Shown: positions 1 through 8,178 of the stretch, piece by piece | How positions within the stretch are numbered: the first letter of the stretch is position 1 | Layout: every line of letters starts with the position of its first letter | Source of the DNA: an uncultured Anaerolineae bacterium | GTDB lineage: Bacteria > Chloroflexota > Anaerolineae > J036 > Brachytrichaceae | Direction of reading: 5' to 3' | Assembly: GCA_937959265.1 (NCBI GenBank) | Contig: CALGMA010000016.1 | Span: 1-64,000, forward strand | Length of the DNA stretch: 64,000 bases | Program-made: the position numbers and the translations under genes | Notes under the pieces: generated by a model | Seen by the model: only the letters and a program-made list of their open reading frames with translations | Told to the model about the DNA's origin: nothing | The model's database searches: none

Positions 1-734
1 GTGCCGATGTCGAGGAAGCGGCCATCGTGGAAGGTGACGGTTTGCACCAGCAACCCTGCCTCTACAGCGGCGTGCATCACGTGCGCCATACCGAATTCCT
101 GTGAGGGCGCGCCGTTCGTTTGCAGATGTTCGCGCAGATACTCGTGCATGAACTGTGTGAAGCCCGGCGCCCAGGCCGCGATCATCCAGGAGTGGGACAG
201 GTGCGGCACGCGCTGCTTGATATAGTATCGGCGCACACGCCCCGACTCATCCAGCTCCGCCATGTCATCCACGAGATGTTCGGGAAGCGGAAATAGGCCC
301 AAGACAAGATCGGCTTGGGTTGCCTCTTGCCGGGCGATCAGATGGCTGAACGCGTCATCGGGGTGAAACAAGATGTCCGGGAACCCCATGGCCACGATCG
401 CATCTTGCACGAAGGGATATGCCGTGTCAAGCGAGAATGGCGGGCCGTAAGGTAGTCGCGCGACCACGTAAGCCAAGCTCAAATCGAGCATCTCGGCCCC
501 ATCTTTGTAGTAGGCAGGGATGTCCCATTTGCCCTCGCGGATCACGAGTAAGGCTCTGCGGATCCCGGCCAGTCGCATCCGCTCCAACAAAAAATGAGAG
601 ACGGCCTTGGGACGCACGCTTCCATCCGCACCTGGTATGGCAATGGGAAAGAGTTCCTTGCTGCACGGCAACGGCGAGAGGCGCGTCGCTCGGCCGGCCA
701 TCGGCACGAGTCCAATCACTTCACGCTGGGGCAT
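1..734 (-). CDS. Sugar-1-phosphate nucleotidyltransferase, 3' end cut by window edge
   Basis: The frame stays open from an ATG at 734 to the left edge, giving 244 residues with no stop. The N-terminus carries the nucleotidyltransferase signature: an AGRATRL loop at residues 13-19 followed by a PLPCSKELFPI stretch, matching the family pattern G-x-x-x-R-L then K-x-x-x-P that binds the NTP and magnesium. The family joins an NTP and a sugar 1-phosphate to make an NDP-sugar in the cytoplasm. The match is looser than in the neighbouring rfbF, so the sugar and nucleotide cannot be named. It lies 19 bp downstream of the methyltransferase gene on the same strand, so it probably shares that transcript. 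No clear ribosome binding site precedes the ATG. Confidence 0.85.
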   Translation of the reverse strand, partial: MPQREVIGLVPMAGRATRLSPLPCSKELFPIAIPGADGSVRPKAVSHFLLERMRLAGIRRALLVIREGKWDIPAYYKDGAEMLDLSLAYVVARLPYGPPFSLDTAYPFVQDAIVAMGFPDILFHPDDAFSHLIARQEATQADLVLGLFPLPEHLVDDMAELDESGRVRRYYIKQRVPHLSHSWMIAAWAPGFTQFMHEYLREHLQTNGAPSQEFGMAHVMHAAVEAGLLVQTVTFHDGRFLDIG

Positions 735-753
735 GGTTGATGGGAAACGAAGG

Positions 754-1500
754 TCAATCAGCTATCTTTTCATATACGCCGATCTGCGTGCTGCTCTCTG
801 CGGTGAATGGCGCGCGGCTCCAGTTGCTCCACCGCTCGCGAAGCTTCATCCCGGCCAGGCGCGCCATCAAGTCCATCTCCGACGGATGCACATAGCGCAG
901 CCAGTTAGGCCTGAATTTGATGCCATCTGGCGTCAGCTCGATATGCTGAGTGCGCAATACCTGATTGACGGGATCGAGCATACCGACGCGAAACCCCACA
1001 ACGTTCTCGCCCACTTTAGTGGTCACAACTTCTTGAAATTGGTGAAAGCGCGTCCGGTCGTGCACGAAGGCCTCGACGACGAATACCCCTCCCTTGCGCA
1101 GGTGGCGCGCTGCATTCTTGAAGCATTCGACCTGCACATCCTGCGGGCCGAGCAAGAAGAGCGTAGTGAACGCGATGAAAACCAGTGAGAAGGTACCTGC
1201 TTCCCCAATCGAGTCCTTTGTGCAATCGCCGACGATTGCGGTGATCTTATCTGCACCGGGCTTGGCCCACATCCTCCTCAGCATCTCTTCGGAGTTGTCT
1301 ATGCCATACACCTTCAGGCCGCGCTCAGCGAGCGGCAGCGCGAGGCGTCCTGTGCCGATCCCGAATTCCAGGACCGGTCCATTGCCGGCCAAGGAAGCCA
1401 GTGTCTCGCTTACAACGCCGAGATCGTCACGATCCTGGAAGAGCTCATCGTAGATGTAGGCCCAATTGTCCCCGTAATTACTCAAACCAACTTTAGCCAT
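754..1500 (-). CDS. Class I SAM-dependent methyltransferase
   Basis: A protein of 248 residues with a Rossmann-type methyltransferase core. Motif I is VLEFGIGTGR at residues 43-52, and the acidic residue ending strand 2 is D68 in YGIDNS. The frame stays open further upstream, but the ATG at 1500 is preceded by a GGTGAGGGG ribosome binding site and starts the conserved fold, so I chose it. It lacks the long zinc-binding N-terminus of TylCIII-type sugar C-methyltransferases. Its position between a sugar nucleotidyltransferase and a SAF-domain oxidoreductase suggests it methylates a sugar or sugar precursor. That role is inferred from context; the family itself is broad. Confidence 0.9.
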   Translation of the reverse strand: MAKVGLSNYGDNWAYIYDELFQDRDDLGVVSETLASLAGNGPVLEFGIGTGRLALPLAERGLKVYGIDNSEEMLRRMWAKPGADKITAIVGDCTKDSIGEAGTFSLVFIAFTTLFLLGPQDVQVECFKNAARHLRKGGVFVVEAFVHDRTRFHQFQEVVTTKVGENVVGFRVGMLDPVNQVLRTQHIELTPDGIKFRPNWLRYVHPSEMDLMARLAGMKLRERWSNWSRAPFTAESSTQIGVYEKIAD

Positions 1501-1620
1501 GGTAGCACCCCTCACCTTGCTTGTCGGAATATATCGGGTATCTGTATCTTCACCGGTACACGTGCCGATGCTTAGCAGCGCTTGACGATCATTCGGAATT
1601 GGCCCTGCGAGCAATCAGGC

Positions 1621-2922
1621 TCAGAGTGGGAAACGTGCGTTCTGCTCCTCGCGCAATCGGTCGCATAGGCGCCCGGCAGGCAGCTCGACATCGTCATAGG
1701 TGAGCACTTGGTCTTTGGCAATATCGCGCTTCAACTGGCAACCTACAGCAATGCCCATCGGCAGTAAATTCTCAGCCCGGACGACATCTGCGTTTTCGCA
1801 TTGGCCATAGGTCATGTAGTAGCCGATGCCGTCGAGCACTTCGCCTGCCTGGAGATCCCGCTTGGCCGTCGCTACGACCTCGACGACGGGTCCTCCGAGG
1901 GGGGTTGCTGCGGCATCTTTGAAGAGCACGGCGCGCGCGATCGAAAGCGGCACCTCCATGTAGCACAGGTGAAACGGCGTGACGAAACAATACAGCGGGC
2001 CTTCACCCATCTTATACAAGTCAAGGTAGCGATGCTGAGCTGGGTCTTCATGCTCGGCTAGGACGTAGATCCCGGCGCCGGGCTTCGCTCCCAGGGCGTA
2101 ATCTATCGCGCCACCGCACGCTCGTAGTTCGTCAATATCGTACATCTTGAGGTGCTCGGGCTCATCAACATATCCGGTATAGGGGAACCCGCGCATGCCC
2201 CGCTGCAACACGCGCATACCGGTGGCATTGGCGACGACAGCTTGCTCATAGGCGATCTTAGTGCCATCGGCGAAGCTCGTCACCATATAAGGTTGCTGTC
2301 CCCACTTCTTGGCGAAACCTTCCTGAGTCGTCGGCGTGCGGTAGTGATCCATCATCCCCTTGATATTGCCGCACAGCAACGGTTTCATACCGAGCGACTT
2401 CACAAAGCGGTATAAGTTCAACTCGGCAGCCGGCTGGTCGCCGTCAATGTTGGTAAAGACCACGCCGGCTCTCTCGGCGTAGGCCTTGAGGATCGGCCCC
2501 AGCGTGCCGTCCAGCTCTGCATTGGAGAGGATCACGTGTTTGCCCGTGTGGATTGCTTCCAGAACAACGCGCGCGCCGAACTCCACTTGCCCAGTCGCCT
2601 CGACGAGCGCCTCGATGTTGCCGGCTTTGCACAACAGCGTCGGGTCGGATGTGATGGCATATTTGCCTTCGACTATTGCCCGCTCTAGCTGGCCTTCCGT
2701 CTCGACCTGGCGTATGTGCCCGGCTTCTACGCCGGCCTGGATATACGCATCCCTTGCATGATCGAGCGTGCGATTCGCAATCGCCGCGATACGCATGCCG
2801 GGCACCGCTTTGATGATTTGCCGGGTGATCTGATGCCCCATGAAACCTGCACCGACGAGGCCAACATGGATGGGGTTATTGGCGTCAGCACGCGCTTGTA
2901 ACGCTTTGTCGACGATGATCAT
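1621..2922 (-). CDS. NAD(P)-dependent oxidoreductase with C-terminal SAF domain
   Basis: A protein of 433 residues. The N-terminus has a dinucleotide-binding loop, GLVGAGFMG at residues 21-29, as in homoserine-dehydrogenase-like enzymes. The last 80 residues or so resemble a SAF domain (AKRDLQAGEVL and then a hydrophobic stretch). Proteins of this shape recur in bacterial surface-polysaccharide clusters next to RmlC-like epimerases and methyltransferases, but to my knowledge their substrate is not settled. A strong GGAGGAG ribosome binding site lies just before the ATG. It is 27 bp downstream of the RmlC-like gene, consistent with one operon. Function: probably an NAD(P)-linked step in making an unusual sugar or its side chain (inference). 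Confidence 0.88.
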   Translation of the reverse strand: MIIVDKALQARADANNPIHVGLVGAGFMGHQITRQIIKAVPGMRIAAIANRTLDHARDAYIQAGVEAGHIRQVETEGQLERAIVEGKYAITSDPTLLCKAGNIEALVEATGQVEFGARVVLEAIHTGKHVILSNAELDGTLGPILKAYAERAGVVFTNIDGDQPAAELNLYRFVKSLGMKPLLCGNIKGMMDHYRTPTTQEGFAKKWGQQPYMVTSFADGTKIAYEQAVVANATGMRVLQRGMRGFPYTGYVDEPEHLKMYDIDELRACGGAIDYALGAKPGAGIYVLAEHEDPAQHRYLDLYKMGEGPLYCFVTPFHLCYMEVPLSIARAVLFKDAAATPLGGPVVEVVATAKRDLQAGEVLDGIGYYMTYGQCENADVVRAENLLPMGIAVGCQLKRDIAKDQVLTYDDVELPAGRLCDRLREEQNARFPL

Positions 2923-2949
2923 GGTGAGTCTCCTCCATGTTACCGCGCT

Positions 2950-3480
2950 TCAGATGCCAAAGAGCGGCCAAGATTTGTCTTTGTCCGAGATGGCGCTGAT
3001 TGCAAGCGGCCACTCAATGCCGAATGCAGGATCATCGGGTCGAAAGCCGCGTTCGCATTCGGGCGTATAGAACGCACTTGCTGAGTACATCACCATCGCG
3101 CCGTCGGTCAGCGTTTGATAACCGTGGGCGCACATCGGCGGAGCGTAGAGCGCCCGCCCATTCTCTGCCGTTAGTTCGACGCCAAACCATTGAAGATACG
3201 TGGGCGAATCCGGGCGCAGATCAACGGTCACGTCGAACACTGCGCCTCGAATGCAGCGGAGGAACTTGGCTTCTTCTGCAGGCGCGATTTGCAAATGCAG
3301 TCCCCGCACGGTACCTTTGACGTGGTTGAACGTGATATTGATCTGAGCAATAGCTGGCGTCAGGTCGTGTGACTGGAACTCGTGCGCGCAAAACCCACGC
3401 GCGAAGAAGCCGCGATGATCCTCGCGTCGCTCGAGATCAACCACATACACGCCGGGGATCTTCGTCGCAGTGAAAATCAT
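2950..3480 (-). CDS. dTDP-4-dehydrorhamnose 3,5-epimerase-like cupin (RmlC family)
   Basis: A protein of 176 residues, close to the usual RmlC length. It shows the family landmarks: DHRGFFAR near residue 25, VRGLHLQ with the catalytic-type histidine, CAHGYQ, a tyrosine-rich YSASAFYTPE stretch, and a DPAFGIEWP end. RmlC enzymes epimerise C3 and/or C5 of a 4-keto nucleotide sugar. No rmlA, rmlB or rmlD set is beside it, so the substrate here is probably the keto-sugar made by the neighbouring SDR/CDP-sugar genes rather than the rhamnose intermediate (inference). I chose the ATG at 3480, which overlaps the preceding stop in an ATGA; a TTG nine bases upstream is less likely. Confidence 0.9.
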   Translation of the reverse strand: MIFTATKIPGVYVVDLERREDHRGFFARGFCAHEFQSHDLTPAIAQINITFNHVKGTVRGLHLQIAPAEEAKFLRCIRGAVFDVTVDLRPDSPTYLQWFGVELTAENGRALYAPPMCAHGYQTLTDGAMVMYSASAFYTPECERGFRPDDPAFGIEWPLAISAISDKDKSWPLFGI

Positions 3481-4736
3481 GATAGGCAATAGCGAAAGTC
3501 GAAAACCTTTTTGCCGGCAAACAAATCGCGGTTGCGTCTGAATTCGTCCCAGGCTGTCAAGAGGACGAAAACATCGGCCGCTTGCGCGATCTCACGCAGG
3601 CTGCCGGCATAAGCGATCGGCAGATGATAGGTGCGGTCGAATACATCGTTCGCCAGTGGATCATATGCGATGATGTTGCCGTAACCGCGATCGAGCAAGC
3701 GCTGGATGATCGCTCGTGTAGGCGTATCCCGGATGTCGTCGGAATTCGGTTTGAACGCCAGGCCGAGGACGCCGATGGTGCGAGACGCCGGCGTCTCTGC
3801 TGCCACCTTTTCGACCACGAAATCCTTGACGCGTTCGTTCACCTGTAGCACGTGGCGCAGCCCCTGTGCGTCGAAGCCTCGCGTCCTTCCCTGCATATAC
3901 ATCGCTTCGGTGTCTTTGGGTAAACAATAGCCACCGAAGCCGCAGCCCGGATACACGTAGCCCGTCATACCTGCCGGCGCGCCAGACCATCGCTTGTCCT
4001 GATGGAGGATCTTGAATGCACGGGCGATCTCGATATCCCCTACCTGATCCGCCAGCATGGCCATCTCGTTGGCAAAGCTAATGAGCGTGGCAAGCAGCGT
4101 GTTCGAAAGATATTTGATGAACTCAGCAGTGGTAGGCGATACTGTGTGGATCGGCGCATCGAATCGGGTGTATACCTGCTCCAGCAGGCGCGTGCTCAGC
4201 TCATCGTTTGTTCCGATCACGATCCGGTCAGGGTTGATGAAGTCATCCCACGCACGGCCTTCGGCCAAGAACTCGGGGTTGCTGGCGACGCCGACGTCGC
4301 GCCCTGCGCGGAATCCCAGCTCTTCGATGAAGGGCACAATGGCGTCGCGAACCGTGCCCGGCGGGATCGTTGATTTGTAAGTCAAGACCCTGAAATTGGT
4401 TGTGTCGATCGCTTGCAGCGTCTGTCGCGTCGCTTCCAGGATATAGGTCAGATCCACGCTGCCATCTGTGCCGCGCGGCGTGCCGACACAGTAGAAGATG
4501 ACCTGCGCCGGACGCACGGCGTCTTCGAGACGATCGGCGAGGATGAAGCCCCGATTGATATGACGGTCGAGCGCCGGCTTCAACCCCGGCTCATGGAACG
4601 GCACGACCCCACTGCGATACGATGACATCTTCAAGGAGTCGGCGTCATAGCCATGCACCCGGTAGCCCTTCTCGCTCAGCCCAAGCGCCGTCGTCAACCC
4701 GACAAAGCCGAGTCCAATGACTGCAATGTCCATCAT
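3477..4736 (-). CDS. UDP-glucose/GDP-mannose dehydrogenase family protein
   Basis: A protein of 419 residues that oxidises the C6 alcohol of an NDP-hexose to a carboxylate using NAD+. Landmarks are the N-terminal GLGFVG dinucleotide loop (residues 8-13), NPEFLAEG at 153-160, the lysine in EFIKYLSN (K209), and the catalytic cysteine C271 in the GFGGYCLPKD segment. These are the key residues of UDP-glucose 6-dehydrogenase-type enzymes. UDP-N-acetylmannosamine dehydrogenases share the fold, so the sugar is not certain. Its stop and the next gene's start share ATGA, and its own start overlaps the upstream stop the same way, which points to translational coupling within a sugar-nucleotide operon. 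Confidence 0.92.
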   Translation of the reverse strand: MMDIAVIGLGFVGLTTALGLSEKGYRVHGYDADSLKMSSYRSGVVPFHEPGLKPALDRHINRGFILADRLEDAVRPAQVIFYCVGTPRGTDGSVDLTYILEATRQTLQAIDTTNFRVLTYKSTIPPGTVRDAIVPFIEELGFRAGRDVGVASNPEFLAEGRAWDDFINPDRIVIGTNDELSTRLLEQVYTRFDAPIHTVSPTTAEFIKYLSNTLLATLISFANEMAMLADQVGDIEIARAFKILHQDKRWSGAPAGMTGYVYPGCGFGGYCLPKDTEAMYMQGRTRGFDAQGLRHVLQVNERVKDFVVEKVAAETPASRTIGVLGLAFKPNSDDIRDTPTRAIIQRLLDRGYGNIIAYDPLANDVFDRTYHLPIAYAGSLREIAQAADVFVLLTAWDEFRRNRDLFAGKKVFDFRYCLS

Positions 4737-5821
4737 GATTGAACCTCGTGTTGCAGAAAGTGCAAGAACCGCTCTACACCGGTATGCACGGCAATTTCAG
4801 GATCGAATCCCAGTACTCGACGCGCCTTTTGAATGTTCGGGCACCTGCGATTCGGATTGTGAGTGAGATACTCGGCGTCGGGAGGCGGCGCCAGGCGTAA
4901 CACCCCGCGATAGCCGAACGCTTTCTGCGCCGCTGTGATGTAGATGTTACCTAGTTCACGAATAGACACTTCCGGGCTATCCATGCCGATGTTGAAATAG
5001 TCGAATCTGCCATGCAACAGCACCTTAAGATAGCCGACGACAGCGTCGGCCACGTAGCAGAAAGTCCGCGTTGGCGCGCCGTCGGAGAAGATTTCGATGT
5101 CGCGCCCTTCGATGATCGCGCGCGCGAAATCTGCCGGAACACGCCGGTCATGCAGGCTCATGCCCGGGCCGAAGTTGTTGAATGGCCGCGCGATCGTGAT
5201 CGGCATGCCATACCTTTGTGCGAAGAGATAGCACATCGTCTCGCCGAATCGTTTTGCCTCGTCGTAACATGCGCGTGGGCCAATGCACGACACGTTCCCG
5301 CGATATTCTTCATCGGTCGGAATGTGCTCGGGCGCAGGATCGCCATAGATCTCGCTGCTTGAAAGGAACAGAAAGCCCTTGATTGGTTTGTCAGCATAGA
5401 AGTCGAGCAGCCGCCGCAGGCCCCACACGTTCGCATCGAGCGTTTCGATTGGATACTTGCGATAGAAGGTGGGCGAGGCGATGGAGGCCATGTGGATGAC
5501 GTAATCCACCCCTGGCGCGCCTCGAACCTTTGCGACATCGCCTGTGATGATGTCGAAGCTCGATACGTCGAGAAAGCCGGCGTGTTCGGTGCAGAGCTGA
5601 GCGACCCAGCGCGATTGGCCGAGCATGAAATTATCCAGCCCGATCACGCGCCGGATGTCCAATCGCTCGCCGAAGCGAGCGAAGAAGTGAAGTAGAGCAT
5701 ATCCGAGGAATCCTGCGCAACCGGTGACGAGGATCGTTGCGCCGGCCAATCGCCCCCTTTCTTCTGGCGAGAGCTTGTTGTGGATATAGTCGAGATCCTC
5801 CAACAAAACAGGGTTGTGCAT
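4733..5821 (-). CDS. NAD-dependent epimerase/dehydratase (SDR), UDP-glucuronate decarboxylase-like
   Basis: A protein of 362 residues of the extended SDR family. It has the GCAGFLG cofactor loop (residues 34-40), SSS at 154-156, and the catalytic Y186-x-x-x-K190. The sequence around the active site (GPRACYDEAK) and the ARPFNNFGPGM segment resemble UDP-glucuronate decarboxylases more than CDP-glucose 4,6-dehydratase (RfbG), although the upstream gene is rfbF. If it is a decarboxylase, the dehydrogenase downstream would supply UDP-glucuronate. If it is a dehydratase, it would act on CDP-glucose. I chose the ATG at 5821, 11 bp after the rfbF stop. A longer in-frame version would overlap rfbF by about 80 bases and is unlikely. 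Confidence 0.88.
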   Translation of the reverse strand: MHNPVLLEDLDYIHNKLSPEERGRLAGATILVTGCAGFLGYALLHFFARFGERLDIRRVIGLDNFMLGQSRWVAQLCTEHAGFLDVSSFDIITGDVAKVRGAPGVDYVIHMASIASPTFYRKYPIETLDANVWGLRRLLDFYADKPIKGFLFLSSSEIYGDPAPEHIPTDEEYRGNVSCIGPRACYDEAKRFGETMCYLFAQRYGMPITIARPFNNFGPGMSLHDRRVPADFARAIIEGRDIEIFSDGAPTRTFCYVADAVVGYLKVLLHGRFDYFNIGMDSPEVSIRELGNIYITAAQKAFGYRGVLRLAPPPDAEYLTHNPNRRCPNIQKARRVLGFDPEIAVHTGVERFLHFLQHEVQS

Positions 5822-5832
5822 ACTCACGTTGC

Positions 5833-6603
5833 TTACCAAACCTTCCACGGCGCGCCCTGTTGCCATAGTTCCTCCAGCACCACCTTGTCGCGCAGTGTGT
5901 CCATCGGATGCCAAAAGCCCTCGTGTTTATAGGCCGATAGCTCGCCATCTTCGGCCAGGCGACGCAGCGGCTCCTGTTCCCAGACGGTTGTGTCACCTTC
6001 GATGTAGTCGAAGATGCCCGGCTCGAGGACGAAGAAACCGCTGTTGACCCATGCACCATCGCCTTTGGGCTTTTCATTGAAGGTGTCCACTTTGGTCTGA
6101 GCGGCTGAGAGCTGGATCACACCAAAGCGTCCCGGGGGCTGAACTGCGGTGAGCGTTGCCAATGTCTTCTGCGCTCTGTGGAAAGCGATCAGCTTGCCAA
6201 TGTCCACGTCGCTGACTCCGTCGCCGTAAGTGCAACAGAAGGTCTCGTCGCCTACGTAATCCCGAACGCGCTTGATGCGTCCCCCGGTCATCGTGTTCTC
6301 GCCCGTATCCACGAGTGTTACGCACCATGGCTCGACGCCGCTGCGATGAATGTGCGTATGCCCGTTGCGAAAGTCGAACGTGACATCGGAGTGACGCATC
6401 AGGTAGCTCGCGAAGTACTCCTTGATCATGTGGCCCTTATAGCCGCAGCAGATCACGAAGTCGTTCAGGCCATAGGCAGCGTAGATCTTCATGATGTGCC
6501 AGAGGATCGGCTTGTTGCCGATCTCGACCATCGGTTTGGGCCGCACCGCGCTCTCTTCGCTGATGCGCGTGCCGAATCCACCGGCTAGGATAACGACTTT
6601 CAT
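5833..6603 (-). CDS. rfbF: Glucose-1-phosphate cytidylyltransferase
   Basis: A protein of 256 residues, almost exactly the standard RfbF length. It carries the highly conserved start ([13 protein letters not shown], then [19 protein letters not shown]) and the TYGDGVSD metal-binding segment. RfbF makes CDP-glucose from CTP and glucose 1-phosphate, the first step to CDP-3,6-dideoxyhexoses and branched CDP-sugars. The usual partner rfbG is not in the window; a different SDR follows. The ATG at 6603 is preceded by an AGAAGAG ribosome binding site; an upstream in-frame TTG-type extension looks non-coding. A 99-bp gap separates it from the aminotransferase gene, so a promoter could lie there, though I see no clear one. 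Confidence 0.93.
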   Translation of the reverse strand: MKVVILAGGFGTRISEESAVRPKPMVEIGNKPILWHIMKIYAAYGLNDFVICCGYKGHMIKEYFASYLMRHSDVTFDFRNGHTHIHRSGVEPWCVTLVDTGENTMTGGRIKRVRDYVGDETFCCTYGDGVSDVDIGKLIAFHRAQKTLATLTAVQPPGRFGVIQLSAAQTKVDTFNEKPKGDGAWVNSGFFVLEPGIFDYIEGDTTVWEQEPLRRLAEDGELSAYKHEGFWHPMDTLRDKVVLEELWQQGAPWKVW

Positions 6604-6702
6604 GAAAGTATTCTCTTCTGCAATGCGCAGGGTCAAATCAAGGTCATCTTGACAAGCAACGGGCTATTTGTGTAGCAAGGCGTATCATGGTCCAGCACAA
6701 TA

Positions 6703-8025
6703 TCAGTTGTAGCGGCGGTAGACTGGCTTGAGCGGCCGGCCTACCAGATAACGCTCTACGCCATCCTCCAGCGCCTGACGATAGATCTTCAATGCTCCGG
6801 CCACTGCTTCGATCGTGAAGTCAATATCCGCGTCCGTATGTGAGTAGCTGACGATGAACGATGGACCGATCACCCCGCGTCGAATCAGTTCCTGCATGAA
6901 GAGCGCGCGAAAGGCTTGCGAATCCTTTTTATTTTGATCGCGAGTGGCGAACATCAAGTTGCATGGGCGGCCTGGCACGGCCACATAGCCTTGTAAGCTA
7001 TATTCCTCGATAGCCTGATTGACACCCTTTCTTAGTCGTTCACCTACGCGGTATAAATGCTCAACCACGGGTTCGTTCTCGTAAACGTTCATGGTCGCAA
7101 TGGCCGCAGCCATGGCGTGGGTCTCCGCGCCGTGAGTGGTGGAGAGCAGAAACACGCGCTCTTTGTTGTGATGGAGGCCACCTAACTCCATAATCTCGCG
7201 CTTGCCGGCCAACGCCGAAAGCGCGAAGCCGTTGGCCATTGCCTTGCCCCACGTAGAGAGATCCGGCTCGACGTCGAACAAACGTTGACCACCACCGTTG
7301 TGTACGCGAAAGCCGGTGATCATCTCATCGAGGATGAATAGTGCTCCGTTCTGGTGGCATAGCTCGCGCGTCTTATGCAGAAAGCCATCTTTCGGATCGT
7401 CGTTCTTGGCCGGCTCCATGATGAGGCAGGCGATGCGACCAGGATGTCGCTCGAATAGATCTTTGACGCTGTCTATGTTGTTATAGCGGAAGGTGACCGT
7501 CAGCTCCTTGATGACTTTCGGAATGCCGGCATCCAGCGGCGTGGTACCCATGAACCAGTCGTTATAGGAGAAGAACGGGTGGTCGGCGCATACCGCGATC
7601 ATGTCCCGGCCAGTGAAGGCGCGGGCCAGCGTGATCGCTGCGGTGTTGACCGTTGAGCCATCCTTGGCAAACTTGACCATATCGGCAGCTGGGATGAAGC
7701 TGAGTAAACGCTCAGCGCATTCCACCTCGATCGGCGCCGGGCGGATGAAATTCGTGCCCAGCAGCATCTGTTTGTAAGCTGCTTCGACGATAGATGGATA
7801 TGCGTGACCGAGTGTTACAGCCCGCAGACCCATGCCATATTCGATGTACTCGTTGCCATCGGCATCCCAGACATGACAGCCCCGGCCGCATACGATGAAT
7901 CCAGGTGCCAATTCGGGATATTGATCATCGCCCTTAGCATAAGTATGGCAGCCGCCGGGGATGAGGTGACGAGCTTTCGCTTGTAGTTCGCGCGATAGAT
8001 CGAGTGTGAGTGCCGTAGGTGTCAT
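6703..8025 (-). CDS. Class III aminotransferase, glutamate-1-semialdehyde aminomutase-like
   Basis: A protein of 440 residues of the fold-type I, class III PLP enzymes. It shows DEMITGFR at residues 233-240 and the PLP-binding lysine K261 in the TWGKAMANGF segment, as in HemL-type glutamate-1-semialdehyde 2,1-aminomutase. The context (between glycosyltransferases and a sugar-nucleotide operon, no other heme gene) argues that this is not the housekeeping HemL. More likely it transaminates a sugar or a small acyl precursor that ends up on the glycan (inference). Sugar aminotransferases are usually DegT/class V-type, so this would be an unusual recruit. A ribosome binding site (AGGATTAG) precedes the ATG at 8025. 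Confidence 0.9.
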   Translation of the reverse strand: MTPTALTLDLSRELQAKARHLIPGGCHTYAKGDDQYPELAPGFIVCGRGCHVWDADGNEYIEYGMGLRAVTLGHAYPSIVEAAYKQMLLGTNFIRPAPIEVECAERLLSFIPAADMVKFAKDGSTVNTAAITLARAFTGRDMIAVCADHPFFSYNDWFMGTTPLDAGIPKVIKELTVTFRYNNIDSVKDLFERHPGRIACLIMEPAKNDDPKDGFLHKTRELCHQNGALFILDEMITGFRVHNGGGQRLFDVEPDLSTWGKAMANGFALSALAGKREIMELGGLHHNKERVFLLSTTHGAETHAMAAAIATMNVYENEPVVEHLYRVGERLRKGVNQAIEEYSLQGYVAVPGRPCNLMFATRDQNKKDSQAFRALFMQELIRRGVIGPSFIVSYSHTDADIDFTIEAVAGALKIYRQALEDGVERYLVGRPLKPVYRRYN

Positions 8026-8136
8026 CTTTCTAATCCTGTGAATTTTGAGGGTAATGGCGGCATGGTTTGCAAGAAAGGGCCAATCAATTAGTCGCCCTTC
8101 GAGAAATCATCTGCAATGATAGCGATCGTGGCAATC

Positions 8137-8156
8137 TGCGGCTGACTGCCGCCGCA
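8137..8156. other. Short hairpin between glycosyltransferase and aminotransferase genes
   Basis: TGCGGC at 8137-8142 is an exact inverted repeat of GCCGCA at 8151-8156 with an 8-base loop. It lies in the 153-bp gap between two minus-strand genes. No run of T follows on the minus strand, so it is not a standard intrinsic terminator; it may be an mRNA stability or processing hairpin, or chance in GC-rich DNA. Confidence 0.25.
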
Positions 8157-8178
8157 CGTAAATTATCTTGCGTGATCA

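Noticed and set aside
8137..8156. Intrinsic terminator after the GT4 gene
   Set aside because: The 6-bp hairpin is not followed by a T run on the transcribed strand.
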